In this document: positions 15,197 to 22,587 of the stretch, piece by piece
Numbering within the stretch: the stretch's first letter is position 1
Layout: each line of letters starts with the position of its first letter
IMG/VR virus record: IMGVR_UViG_3300005329_000004
Coordinates: 1-56,399 of that record
From: a virus
DNA length: 56,399 nt
Strand: one strand, 5' to 3'
Notes under the pieces: generated by a model
Told to the model about the DNA's origin: nothing
The model's input: the letters and a program-made list of their open reading frames with translations, nothing else
Databases searched by the model: none
Translations under genes and position numbers: made by a program

Positions 15197-15693
15197 TGGG
15201 CGGCGTGAATATGAGCGCGGTCGACCGAATGGGGCGGCCGATTCGGCGCGGCCCGGAGAGTCCGCAATGGCGGGGCGGGCGCTGCACGAGCAGCGCGTAC
15301 GTGACGCTGCTCGTGCCGGATCACCCGCGCGCCGGAAAACAAGGACGCGTTTGCGAGCACGTGCTTGTCGCCGAACGCGCCTTGGGCAAATACCTGCCCT
15401 CAACGGCTGAGGTTCATCACGTCGACGAGAACAAACAGAATAACGACCCGCATAACCTCGTGATATGCCAAGACCATGCGTACCATGGGCTCCTACATCG
15501 ACGAATGCGCGCATTCAAGGCGTGCGGCAACCCGAATGCGCGGTGCTGCGTGCGGTGCGGATCCTATCGAGATCAAGAGGACATTCGAGTGAGTCGCGGC
15601 GGACAGTCGTATCATCGGTCCTGCCAGGCAAAGCACGAGCGTGAGCGAAAGGCGGCGATCCGCGCAGCAAGGCGTACGAGGGGCTCTGTATGA
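15196..15693 (+). CDS. HNH endonuclease
   Basis: 165 residues with a TAATG stop/start overlap. RGGRCTSSAYVTLLVPDHPR leads to CEHVLVAERALGKYLPS and the HNH core VHHVDENKQNNDPHNLVICQ, with the first His pair, Asn and final His. Two Cys pairs follow (CCVRCG, then C near RSCQAK). This is the HNH type that acts on double-stranded DNA. Second HNH gene in the early region, not closely similar to the one at 11026. Confidence 0.85.
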   Translation: MGGVNMSAVDRMGRPIRRGPESPQWRGGRCTSSAYVTLLVPDHPRAGKQGRVCEHVLVAERALGKYLPSTAEVHHVDENKQNNDPHNLVICQDHAYHGLLHRRMRAFKACGNPNARCCVRCGSYRDQEDIRVSRGGQSYHRSCQAKHERERKAAIRAARRTRGSV

Positions 15694-15857
15694 ACTGCGA
15701 CCGCGAATACGACAAGTTCCGCGCGCTCTTCCCCACGTTTAGCGCCACCAAGGCGGCGCGAGAGTGCGAGCGCGCCTGGCGGAAGTTCCTCCGCGACGCC
15801 AACGAGTCTAACGACAGCCCGTCCCGTCCTCGTCGTGGACCCCAACAGGAGAAATGA
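15690..15857 (+). CDS. Small early protein with repeat-derived tail
   Basis: 55 residues (MNCDREYDKFRALFPTFSAT, then KAARECERAWRKFLRD). The C-terminal PRRGPQQEK is encoded by the start-associated repeat at 15831, so the tail probably came from that element and not from the protein's own history. ATGA overlaps at both ends. Confidence 0.55.
   Translation: MNCDREYDKFRALFPTFSATKAARECERAWRKFLRDANESNDSPSRPRRGPQQEK
15831..15850 (+). repeat. Start-associated repeat, type A copy 1
   Basis: CGTCGTGGACCCCAACAGGA, ending three bases before the ATG at 15854. Its AGGA end serves as the ribosome site. Identical to 16171-16190. Confidence 0.8.
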
Positions 15858-16165
15858 CAGTGCCGCAATTCAGAAAGAAGCCGGTCGTGATCGACGCGTT
15901 TCGGTGGCTTGCGAAGCCGCCCGTGAAGGCATGGAAAGATCTGGATGCGTGGCTCGTGTCGCTCGGACTTCCGCCCGCCGACGAAGCGGAAACGGACGAT
16001 GATTGCCCGCTCTGGGTGAATGGCGACGAGTCGATCACGATTCCAACGCTCGAAGGCGATATGCGATGTGACATCGGCGATTGGATAATCCGAGGTGTGA
16101 AGGGCGAGCTGTATCCCTGTAAGGATGAGATTTTCCAAATGACATACGAAGCGGTCGAGCCATGA
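15854..16165 (+). CDS. Conserved small phage protein
   Basis: 103 residues. FRKKPVVIDAFRW at the start and GDWIIRGVKGELYPCKDEIF near the end are the signature of a family widespread in phages of many hosts. Its structure suggests a small ligand- or protein-binding fold; no role is established that I know of. A type A start-associated repeat lies just upstream. Confidence 0.72.
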   Translation: MTVPQFRKKPVVIDAFRWLAKPPVKAWKDLDAWLVSLGLPPADEAETDDDCPLWVNGDESITIPTLEGDMRCDIGDWIIRGVKGELYPCKDEIFQMTYEAVEP

Positions 16166-16170
16166 CCTCC

Positions 16171-16190
16171 CGTCGTGGACCCCAACAGGA
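16171..16190 (+). repeat. Start-associated repeat, type A copy 2
   Basis: CGTCGTGGACCCCAACAGGA, seven bases before the ATG at 16197, here fully between genes. It shares a further CCTCC-type upstream flank with copy 3. Confidence 0.8.
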
Positions 16191-16196
16191 AGGCAC

Positions 16197-16361
16197 ATGA
16201 GAACTTATTTCCGCGTCCCCTACCTGCGCTGGTCACCGCTGCATCGACACTGGCACGTCAAGCGGTGCGATGGGAACCTGCGTGCGATTTGGCGTCATCA
16301 ACTCGCGCAATTCCGCCTCTGGTGGCGCGCCTCCCGTCGTGGACCCGGAGAACGCCCATGA
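16197..16361 (+). CDS. Small basic aromatic protein
   Basis: 54 residues rich in Arg, Trp and His (MRTYFRVPYLRWSPLHRHWH, LAQFRLWWRA). A type A start repeat with AGGA lies upstream. The last residues (SRRGPGERP) come from the next repeat copy. ATGA overlap with the next gene. Similar short basic Trp-rich proteins occur in phage early regions; function unknown. Confidence 0.5.
   Translation: MRTYFRVPYLRWSPLHRHWHVKRCDGNLRAIWRHQLAQFRLWWRASRRGPGERP
16335..16350 (+). repeat. Start-associated repeat, type A copy 3
   Basis: CGTCGTGGACCC followed by GGAG, seven bases before the ATG at 16358. The CAACA part of copies 1 and 2 is missing, but the ribosome site is kept. Confidence 0.7.
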
Positions 16362-16789
16362 GCGACCATGCGATGCTGGAGAAAGGAACGTTCGTCGTGA
16401 CGCTTCGCCCGTTCGCCTACGGCGTCAAGCCGTTCGGACGCGAAATGCGCCACGTGCCGGCTGGCACCAATGGATACGTGGTATCGGCAGAGCCAGAAGG
16501 GCGCGGCGTCACCGTCATTAAGCTCATCGGCCACGAACAGACCTACGCGACGTTCACGGCGGGGATTGCTGAGCAGTTCGCGGCGGTCGAGGCGTACGTA
16601 CCGAGCGAGCTGTGGTTCGCCTGCCTCACAGGCGATTGTCCGCATGAGACGCAAGCCGAGTGCGATGCGTGGATTCGCAACGAGCTACTTGAGCAGGCGA
16701 GAGAAGCCGCTTTACTGCGCGCTCAGCTCGCCGAAGCGCGGGACGAGCTAAAAGAGTGTCGCGAACTGTACGAGGCAAATCATGGCTGA
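16358..16789 (+). CDS. Early protein with duplicated WFAC module
   Basis: 143 residues. The N-terminal half is a beta-type domain (GTFVVTLRPFAYGVKPFG, YVVSAEPEGRGVTVIKLIG). The C-terminal half contains WFACLTGDCPHETQAECDA and then LRAQLAEARDEL, a coiled coil. This Cys/His module is repeated in the next gene. The two Cys-x-n-His groups might bind zinc. It overlaps the next gene by eight bases. Confidence 0.6.
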   Translation: MSDHAMLEKGTFVVTLRPFAYGVKPFGREMRHVPAGTNGYVVSAEPEGRGVTVIKLIGHEQTYATFTAGIAEQFAAVEAYVPSELWFACLTGDCPHETQAECDAWIRNELLEQAREAALLRAQLAEARDELKECRELYEANHG

Positions 16790-17372
16790 CTCCAATACCC
16801 CGCGCGCCGCCGTCGAGTCGATACGCCCAACCGACGAGGAGATCGACGCGGTGATCAAGAGCCTTAGCTCAACGGCTCGGTATGGACCGCGGAAGTCCCA
16901 TCGTGACGAGGCGACCGCTGTCATTCGAATCGTCACCGCGCTCCGCGCTCAACTCGCCGAGGCGACCAAGAACAAGGTCGACGAGACGTGGTTCGCATGC
17001 ATGAGTGGTGACTGCCCCCACGAGACGCAAGCGGAATGCGATGCGCAGTTGCGGACTTCGCTAATCGAAACGACACAGGAAAATATCAAGCTGCGCGCTC
17101 AACTCGCCGAGGCGAGCCGAGACAGGGAGCAAGCGAAAGCCGAGCGCGAGCTGCTCGTCGACGTGGTTCGTCTCGTGGGCGAATCCCACTGGGACGCGCC
17201 GGGGTGGAACCTCATCGTACGTGAGGATAAAGCGCACCTGCTATTCGACATCGCGTATGGATATATCAAGGACTCGCGCCCGAGTGATGGCCTGACAGCA
17301 ACCGCGCTTCGCACTCGGCAGAAACAACTCTTTGCGGCCCGCGCTCTCTCTCCAGGAGAAGCCGCCGAATGA
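16782..17372 (+). CDS. Early coiled-coil protein with duplicated WFAC module
   Basis: 196 residues. RPTDEEIDAVIKSLSSTARY opens a helical start, then LRAQLAEATKN, the module WFACMSGDCPHETQAECDA shared with the gene before, a second LRAQLAEASRD, and a C-terminal domain (LLVDVVRLVGESHWDAPGW). The repeats suggest that recombination within this small-gene region built the protein. Function unknown. Confidence 0.62.
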   Translation: MADSNTPRAAVESIRPTDEEIDAVIKSLSSTARYGPRKSHRDEATAVIRIVTALRAQLAEATKNKVDETWFACMSGDCPHETQAECDAQLRTSLIETTQENIKLRAQLAEASRDREQAKAERELLVDVVRLVGESHWDAPGWNLIVREDKAHLLFDIAYGYIKDSRPSDGLTATALRTRQKQLFAARALSPGEAAE

Positions 17373-17614
17373 GCCGATTCATTGACGCCTATCAAGGCCC
17401 CTGCCCGACATGCGACGGCGACGGATCAGACGACGCACCGTTCGACGCGAACTGTCCAGCGGCATGGGCGCATCGCTTCATCGAATCGCGCGGCGGTATC
17501 ACGTCGCACGACATGGCCGCATCGCGAGCGTTCCGCAACATTGGCCGCGCTCCCGCTTCTCCTCCCCTCGCGTCGTCGCCTCGTGGAGCCAAAACACCTG
17601 AGACGCCCCAATGA
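17369..17614 (+). CDS. Small protein with CPTC motif
   Basis: 81 residues starting in an ATGA overlap. CPTCDGDGSDD resembles half of a zinc site. The last residues (LASSPRGAKTPETPQ) are encoded by a type B start-associated repeat, and the same LASSPRGA tail ends the protein at 18496-18873. Confidence 0.52.
   Translation: MSRFIDAYQGPCPTCDGDGSDDAPFDANCPAAWAHRFIESRGGITSHDMAASRAFRNIGRAPASPPLASSPRGAKTPETPQ
17571..17595 (+). repeat. Start-associated repeat, type B copy 1
   Basis: A 25-base unit with core CCTCGTGGAGCCAAAAC, 15 bases before the ATG at 17611. All 25 bases equal 18471-18495. The upstream CTCG flank is shared with copy 3 as well. Confidence 0.8.
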
Positions 17615-17853
17615 AACGCCCTCGCGAATTATCGAACGCAGACGTCCGCGTGCTCCTCAAAGTGGAGTGCGATCTGGCCGGATCGCAGCGAGCGTGGGCG
17701 AAGGCGCACGGGGTGAGCGCCGCGTACGTGAGCGATGTGCTAGCTGATCGGCGTAACCCTGGCCGTTCAATCCTCGCACCGCTCGGCCTCATTGAGACCA
17801 CACGATACGTGCCGATTGCGCGCACGTACGCACCGGAGACGCCCGAGCGATGA
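17611..17853 (+). CDS. Small helix-turn-helix protein (Cro-like)
   Basis: 80 residues. GSQRAWAKAHGVSAAYVSDV followed by LADRRNPG is a compact XRE-type helix-turn-helix, with GVSAAYVSDVLADRR as recognition helix. Only about 20 residues follow. Such small HTH proteins act as Cro-like repressors or activators of phage operons. ATGA overlaps on both sides. Confidence 0.68.
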   Translation: MKRPRELSNADVRVLLKVECDLAGSQRAWAKAHGVSAAYVSDVLADRRNPGRSILAPLGLIETTRYVPIARTYAPETPER

Positions 17854-18461
17854 GCGCACCCGTGAAACTCGTTCGCGAAAGCGATGGCGCGGCTGTCGCT
17901 CACGCGTGTGCAACGTGCGGGCGCGTCTACAGCCTCAACGACGCGTTCGCGGAGCGGTGCTGTGACCGGCATTGCGAGGACTGTAATGCGTCGCTCTCGC
18001 CCGACTTTCGTAAGCAACCATACACCGTTTGCGATCGGTGCCGCGCGAAGCGCGAGGCCGCTCGCGACGCAGCAATGATTGCCAAGGCGTCGCGAGTTCC
18101 CGCTTCCGAATATGATGGGCCGGTCTACGTCGATGGTGCGTGGAACGACGGCTATCTGCGCGACCTCGACGAATTTGAGGAGTGGTGGGAATGCGAGCAC
18201 GACGAAAGCGACCCGATGCCGTCCGAGGTGTGGGCCTGTACGACGCGCCGCATCCAGATCCCGAGCGCCGATAGCATCGTCGAGCAGGCGACGCAGGATG
18301 AGTACGACGGCGCGTACGACGCAATGCCGCCGATCGACGCGCTTCAAGCAGCAATCGACGTCTACAACGCGAGCGTCACCGCCGAATCGTGGGAGGTCGA
18401 CTATTCGCGGCGCATCGTGCTGCCCGTCTCGCCGCTCGGCGCCAGCGTGGAGCCCACATGA
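17850..18461 (+). CDS. Cys-rich zinc-binding early protein
   Basis: 203 residues. Four Cys groups in the first 75 residues (CATCG, CCDRHCEDC, CDRC) point to two zinc sites. The rest is acidic (EFEEWWECEHDESDP) with a helical end (PPIDALQAAIDVYNASVTAE). The family recurs in phage early regions. A role in DNA or protein binding is plausible, not shown. Confidence 0.6.
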   Translation: MSAPVKLVRESDGAAVAHACATCGRVYSLNDAFAERCCDRHCEDCNASLSPDFRKQPYTVCDRCRAKREAARDAAMIAKASRVPASEYDGPVYVDGAWNDGYLRDLDEFEEWWECEHDESDPMPSEVWACTTRRIQIPSADSIVEQATQDEYDGAYDAMPPIDALQAAIDVYNASVTAESWEVDYSRRIVLPVSPLGASVEPT

Positions 18462-18470
18462 CCGGTTCGG

Positions 18471-18495
18471 CGTCGTCGCCTCGTGGAGCCAAAAC
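18471..18495 (+). repeat. Start-associated repeat, type B copy 2
   Basis: Identical over 25 bases to 17571-17595 and ending directly at the ATG at 18496. It has no obvious Shine-Dalgarno run beyond GTGGAG. Confidence 0.8.
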
Positions 18496-18873
18496 ATGAG
18501 CACTCACCAATGGTTCGACGCGTCCAGCGAGTTTCCGCATCTAACGCCCGGTGCAGAGAGTTGTCGCGTGTGTGGTGCGATGCGCGGCCCGGTGAACGAA
18601 GCGCGCCAGTGTCCGGGCCCCGTTTCGATGTCGATTGACGATTGGTTTCGCGGCGAACCTGTGGGAGAGTGTTCGCGATGCCATCGGCCAATCGCGGACT
18701 TCTCACCGCCGATGCCAGGCCACATGACCGCAGGCTACTACGTCGCGAGCGCGTGGCAGAAATGCGCGAACCCCGGAGAGGTCTACATCTGCGACGCCTG
18801 CATGTGGGCAGACCCCCGATACATCGCTGACTATGGCCTCGCGTCGTCGCCTCGTGGAGCGCAACCAGAATGA
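18496..18873 (+). CDS. Cys-rich zinc-binding early protein
   Basis: 125 residues with paired Cys groups CRVCG, CSRCH and CDAC spaced for two zinc sites. It begins HQWFDASSEFPHLTPGAESC and ends with the repeat-derived tail LASSPRGAQPE. It is not clearly similar to the zinc protein upstream apart from Cys content. Function unknown. Confidence 0.6.
   Translation: MSTHQWFDASSEFPHLTPGAESCRVCGAMRGPVNEARQCPGPVSMSIDDWFRGEPVGECSRCHRPIADFSPPMPGHMTAGYYVASAWQKCANPGEVYICDACMWADPRYIADYGLASSPRGAQPE
18842..18860 (+). repeat. Start-associated repeat, type B copy 3
   Basis: CGTCGTCGCCTCGTGGAGC, nine bases before the ATG at 18870; the following CCAAAAC of the other copies is here GCAACCAG. The flank CTCG upstream equals copy 1. 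Confidence 0.75.
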
Positions 18874-19199
18874 ACCTCCAGCCTTCGCCCGTGGTCGAGC
18901 AGCAACCCTACTCGCGCGAACCCTCGGACGCGCGCATTCAACGCGAGCGAGATCAAGCCGTCGCGGCCGAATGGCATCAGATCGACCGCGTATTGCGCGT
19001 GCTCGCCACGGCCTTAGACGCGATCGGCGCCAAGCTCGGCGAGGCGCGCGAGACGATCGTGTACGACCAGAACGCCGCGATCGAGATCGTCGACGAGCAG
19101 CGGCAGTCGGTCATCGAAGTGGCGGCGCAACTCCGAACGGCCCGACTTAACCCCGACGCCAACCAGGAACGGAAAGCCGCCGAGGCGGCGAAGCGATGA
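18870..19199 (+). CDS. Coiled-coil early protein
   Basis: 109 residues, almost wholly helical (VAAEWHQIDRVLRVLATALD, IEIVDEQRQSVIEVAAQLRT). It lies directly before the HerA-like ATPase with an ATGA overlap, so it may be its partner or loader. No family recognised. Confidence 0.58.
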   Translation: MNLQPSPVVEQQPYSREPSDARIQRERDQAVAAEWHQIDRVLRVLATALDAIGAKLGEARETIVYDQNAAIEIVDEQRQSVIEVAAQLRTARLNPDANQERKAAEAAKR

Positions 19200-21019
19200 C
19201 GAGTATCCCGATTCTCACGTATAAACCGGCGGGCGCCGGCGTGCACGTCGATCTCGACCGGCTGATCGCGTCCAGGTGTCTCGTCCAGGCGAACAGCGGC
19301 GGAGGGAAGTCGCGCGCGATCCGGCAACTCCTCGAAGAGACGCACGGCCGCGTAATGCATCTCGTGATCGATCCGGAGGGCGAGTTTGTCACGCTGCGCG
19401 AGCGATTCGACTACATCATCGCCGCGAAAACCGGCGGGGACGCGATCGCCGCGCCGAAATACGCCAAGCGCCTGTGCCGCACGTTGGTCGAACTGAACGC
19501 GTCGGCTATTCTCGACCTCTACGACTTGTCGCTCGACGACCGCCGGTGGTACGTGGAGAATTTCCTGACGGAGCTCATGGCGCTCCCGCGCGATCTCTGG
19601 CGCCCGATCATCGTCGTGATCGACGAGATGCACGTCTTTGCGCCGGAAGCCGGGCAGGCGCGATCCGCAGAAGCCGTGACAGCGCTCGCCACGCAGGGGC
19701 GGAAACGTGGATTCGCCCTCGTGGGCGCAACGCAACGCATTTCGAAGTTGCACAAGGATGTCGCCGCGGAACTCCTGAACAAGATGATCGGCCGGACGGG
19801 GCTCGACATCGATGTGAAGCGCGCGGGCGACGAACTCGGCATGGGGAAGGAGGAGCGGAGCGCTCTCAAGACGCTCGCGCCGGGGGAGTTCTTCGTCTAC
19901 GGTCCGGCGATCGCGAACGAAGTCGCCCGCGTCAAGACTGGCGACGTCCTGACGAGTCATCCCGAGGCCGGACGCGTCGGGACGATCGCGCCGCCGCCAT
20001 CGGCGAAAGTCAAAGCGATGCTGGCGCGACTCGCCGATCTCCCAAAAGAAGCCGAAGAAGAAGCGCGCACGATCGACGATTTCAAACGGCAGAATGCGCA
20101 ACTTCGTACGCAGCTCACCAAGGCGCAGAAGTCAGCCACCGTGGTCGAGAAGCCCGTCACCGTGGTCGATCAGAAAGCGATCGATCGCGCCGTCGCGACT
20201 GCCGTTATGCCGTATCGCAAGCTGATCTCGCGCGTGCAGCAACAAATGGCCAGTGCGGTCCAGGCGGTGAAGGCATTGCCCGATCGACTCGAAGCGGTCG
20301 TCGTGACCTTGGACGAGGTCCAACAGATGAACGGACATCATGCGTCTAGCACAGGCTCGGCGTCGTCGGCAGAATCGACGCGTCGGGAGTCACCCGCCGG
20401 TCCGCGTAGTGTTAGCAGCGCTACGCAGTCAGCCGTAGTAGCAACTGGCGAGGATCGTCGGGCCTCTCGCGCCGTTACACCGCGTGCAAGTTCGACCCCG
20501 GTTTCGCGCGCGAGCGAGCCGCGCAGCGATCTCAAGAAAGGCCAGCAGAAGATTCTGAACGCGCTCGCGGAGCTCGAGGCGATCGGCGTCGAGCAGGCGA
20601 CGCGTCACCAACTCGGCATGGTGGCGGGCTACAATCTGACGGGCGGGACCGGTGCCCAGCATATCGCGGGTCTCGGCGCGCTCGGGCTTGTTGAATTGCC
20701 CGACAAGGGCGCTGTGCGCCTCTCGGACGCGGGGAGAGCGGCGGCGGATGCGACGGACGTTCCGACCACGCTCGAGGAGCTCCACGAGCGCGTGCTGCGA
20801 AAACTGCCGGATGGCCAACGCCGCATCGCCGAGTATTTGATCTCCATCTATCCCGAGTCGATCTCGCGCGCGGAGCTCGGCGCCGCGGTGAATTACAATC
20901 TGACCGGCGGAACGGGCGCGCAACACGTCGCTGACTTGGTGACGGTGGGCGCGGCCAAGATCCCGGGGTCCGGCAAAGTGGTCGCGAGCGATCTCCTCTT
21001 TCCGGAGAGCTTGGTTTAA
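19196..21019 (+). CDS. HerA/FtsK-like ATPase with duplicated winged-helix tail
   Basis: 607 residues. Walker A is in QANSGGGKSRA (residues 31-41), Walker B in IIVVIDEMHVF (about 139-149), then ATQGRKRGFALVGATQR supplies the sensor and arginine region of HerA/DUF87 ATPases. A coiled coil (about 275-310) is followed by a Ser-rich linker (about 380-440). Residues 447-607 hold two related winged-helix units, each with YNLTGGTGAQH. HerA proteins form hexameric DNA pumps that work with a NurA nuclease; no NurA is seen here. A role in DNA translocation or recombination is inferred. Confidence 0.72.
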   Translation: MTSIPILTYKPAGAGVHVDLDRLIASRCLVQANSGGGKSRAIRQLLEETHGRVMHLVIDPEGEFVTLRERFDYIIAAKTGGDAIAAPKYAKRLCRTLVELNASAILDLYDLSLDDRRWYVENFLTELMALPRDLWRPIIVVIDEMHVFAPEAGQARSAEAVTALATQGRKRGFALVGATQRISKLHKDVAAELLNKMIGRTGLDIDVKRAGDELGMGKEERSALKTLAPGEFFVYGPAIANEVARVKTGDVLTSHPEAGRVGTIAPPPSAKVKAMLARLADLPKEAEEEARTIDDFKRQNAQLRTQLTKAQKSATVVEKPVTVVDQKAIDRAVATAVMPYRKLISRVQQQMASAVQAVKALPDRLEAVVVTLDEVQQMNGHHASSTGSASSAESTRRESPAGPRSVSSATQSAVVATGEDRRASRAVTPRASSTPVSRASEPRSDLKKGQQKILNALAELEAIGVEQATRHQLGMVAGYNLTGGTGAQHIAGLGALGLVELPDKGAVRLSDAGRAAADATDVPTTLEELHERVLRKLPDGQRRIAEYLISIYPESISRAELGAAVNYNLTGGTGAQHVADLVTVGAAKIPGSGKVVASDLLFPESLV

Positions 21020-21283
21020 ATGCCATCACGAAAGACTGAACTCAAGCCAGTGATCGCATACGCACGGGAAGCCGTCCTCGACGCCACGCAACTCGGCGCG
21101 GCGCTCGGCGTGTCGGCGGCGACCGTCGAGCGCATGGACTTGCCGTTCTTCCGCGCTGGCAATCGCGTGCGCTACATCTATGGGCAGGTGTTGGACGTCC
21201 TCGCGGAACGCGCGAAGGCGATGGGCGCACCCGTGCCGGCGCTCGCCTTTTCGGCTCGGCGGAAGCAGAGGACCGCGTCATGA
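21020..21283 (+). CDS. xis: Excisionase-like HTH protein
   Basis: 87 residues. VLDATQLGAALGVSAATVER then FFRAGNRVRYIYGQVLDVLA is a MerR/Xis-type winged helix (HTH_17 group): recognition helix plus wing with Arg residues. It starts at the base after the ATPase stop and overlaps the integrase by ATGA. Small, basic, and coupled to int, it is the best candidate recombination directionality factor. Some members of this fold instead act as simple repressors. Confidence 0.65.
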   Translation: MPSRKTELKPVIAYAREAVLDATQLGAALGVSAATVERMDLPFFRAGNRVRYIYGQVLDVLAERAKAMGAPVPALAFSARRKQRTAS

Positions 21284-22338
21284 CGCCCGATACGCTGGAC
21301 ATCGACCTCCAATTCCAAGGCGTGGGCCGGATCAATCGACGGAGCGGCACGACGGATCCGAAAGTCGTGAAGCGCATCAAGGCGGCTGCGCGCGCGCTCT
21401 ATCGCGATGGCCGGCTGGATCTCCTGCGCGCGGTGCGCGACAAGCACATCTCGTGGCTCGAGCTCTACGACGCGTACCAGCGTCACACGTTGGCCGCGCT
21501 GCCCGTCGGCAACACTGTTCAAAAAGTCTCGACGGCGATGCGCGCCTGGATCGACGACGCGGCCGATCGCTATTCCGAGAAGCACGCGATTTCGCTCGGC
21601 ACGTCGCTTGGGTATCTCGAGGCCGCGGACGCTGACGCGCGCATCGCTGACTTGCCGCGTGTGCTCGACTCGCTTCGAATGACGCTCGGTCGAAAGCATC
21701 CGCGATCGTTCAATCTGTGCCGATCGGCGGCCCTCGCGTTCGCCCGTTCGACGCTCAAGCGCAATCATCCCGTCTATCTGGCGTGCGCGGCCGTTGAGCC
21801 GGTGAAGGTCGTCAAGCGTGCGCCGCGGCATCCGATCACGCTCACGAGGATGCGCGAACTCTTCCCAAACGCGAGCGGATCCAACGCATACGCGATCGAT
21901 CAGATCGCCTGGTCGATGGCGACGACCGGCATGGGACTCAAAGACTATTGGGGACCGTGGGAGATTCGGCGCGACCGGATCCACATCTTCGGAACGAAGC
22001 GCGCCGGTCGCGATCGCGACGTGCCACTCGTCCGTCGACCCGATGCGCCGCCGCTCTCACGTGATCGATTCGAGAAGGCGTTTCGGAAACGCTTCTCGAC
22101 CGTCATGACGCCGTACCAGCTCCGGCGCACATACGCGCAGTGGATGGAAGAGGCGGGTATCCCGCGAACGCGTAGGCTTCTGTATATGGGCCACGGCACA
22201 CGCGACGTCACCGATCTCTACGAGCGGTATCAAATCGAGGAGTATCTCGCCGCTGATGCTGCCAAGCTGCGCGTCTTCTTGTCGCCGCCAAAGAAATCCA
22301 GCGCACGCAAACCGTCACCCGCGATCAAACTCGCATGA
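21280..22338 (+). CDS. int: Tyrosine-recombinase integrase, divergent catalytic set
   Basis: 352 residues. The C-terminal domain follows the integrase order: TTGMGLKDYW at the box I site, HIFGTKRAGRDRDVPL (beta-hairpin Lys), TPYQLRRTYAQWMEEAG (box II), LLYMGHGTRDVTDLYERY with the nucleophile Tyr. Two usual residues differ: box I has Gly where Arg is expected (a Lys follows two residues later), and box II has Tyr instead of the first His. I recall related phage integrases with the same pattern. attP lies about 105 bases downstream, with xis upstream, a standard integration module. Confidence 0.8.
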   Translation: MTPDTLDIDLQFQGVGRINRRSGTTDPKVVKRIKAAARALYRDGRLDLLRAVRDKHISWLELYDAYQRHTLAALPVGNTVQKVSTAMRAWIDDAADRYSEKHAISLGTSLGYLEAADADARIADLPRVLDSLRMTLGRKHPRSFNLCRSAALAFARSTLKRNHPVYLACAAVEPVKVVKRAPRHPITLTRMRELFPNASGSNAYAIDQIAWSMATTGMGLKDYWGPWEIRRDRIHIFGTKRAGRDRDVPLVRRPDAPPLSRDRFEKAFRKRFSTVMTPYQLRRTYAQWMEEAGIPRTRRLLYMGHGTRDVTDLYERYQIEEYLAADAAKLRVFLSPPKKSSARKPSPAIKLA

Positions 22339-22368
22339 GATATTTTTTGAGCGAATTTTCGATGACTT

Positions 22369-22386
22369 CCCCGAGAAAGTCCCCGA
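22369..22386 (+). repeat. Candidate integrase arm site, left
   Basis: CCCCGAGAAAGTCCCCGA, two CCCCGA units 12 bases apart. A near copy lies at 22560-22577 on the other side of the tRNA-derived core, as expected for arm-type binding sites. Confidence 0.5.
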
Positions 22387-22442
22387 CCGCGACTGCGCTG
22401 GCGATGTGTGGCCGTGCGCGTAAGTCGTTGTCACGTAATAAG

Positions 22443-22489
22443 TGCGCCCAGAGGGACTCGAACCCCCAACCTTCTGATCCGAAGTCGGA
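22443..22489 (-). other. attP: attP core: 3' half of a tRNA-Arg(TCG) gene
   Basis: On the minus strand this stretch is the 3' part of a tRNA: anticodon loop CTTCGGA (anticodon TCG), 3' anticodon stem TCAGA, variable loop AGGTT, T stem and loop GGGGG-TTCGAGT-CCCTC, acceptor strand TGGGCGC and discriminator A. No 5' half exists; the last five bases (TCCGA) pair imperfectly, so host identity probably ends near 22486. Phages that integrate at tRNA 3' ends carry just such a fragment to restore the gene. It lies next to int, between paired CCCCGA repeats. Confidence 0.85.
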
Positions 22490-22559
22490 ATTTCGCCGCG
22501 GCGCGGTAGCATCAAAGGAGCAGAACTCCAGCTGCAGCGCGCACAACTCGCGCAGCCGA

Positions 22560-22577
22560 CCCCGAGTTAGTCCCCGA
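22560..22577 (+). repeat. Candidate integrase arm site, right
   Basis: CCCCGAGTTAGTCCCCGA, 16 of 18 bases equal to the copy at 22369-22386 and in the same orientation. The core lies between the two. Confidence 0.5.
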
Positions 22578-22587
22578 GTTTTTCACG

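Noticed and set aside
18977-20101. A 374-codon minus-strand frame
   Set aside because: Antisense to the ATPase gene, whose Walker motifs are on the plus strand.
22443-22489. A functional tRNA gene
   Set aside because: Only the 3' half from the anticodon stem onward is present and the anticodon stem has a mismatch; it is best explained as an attP core.
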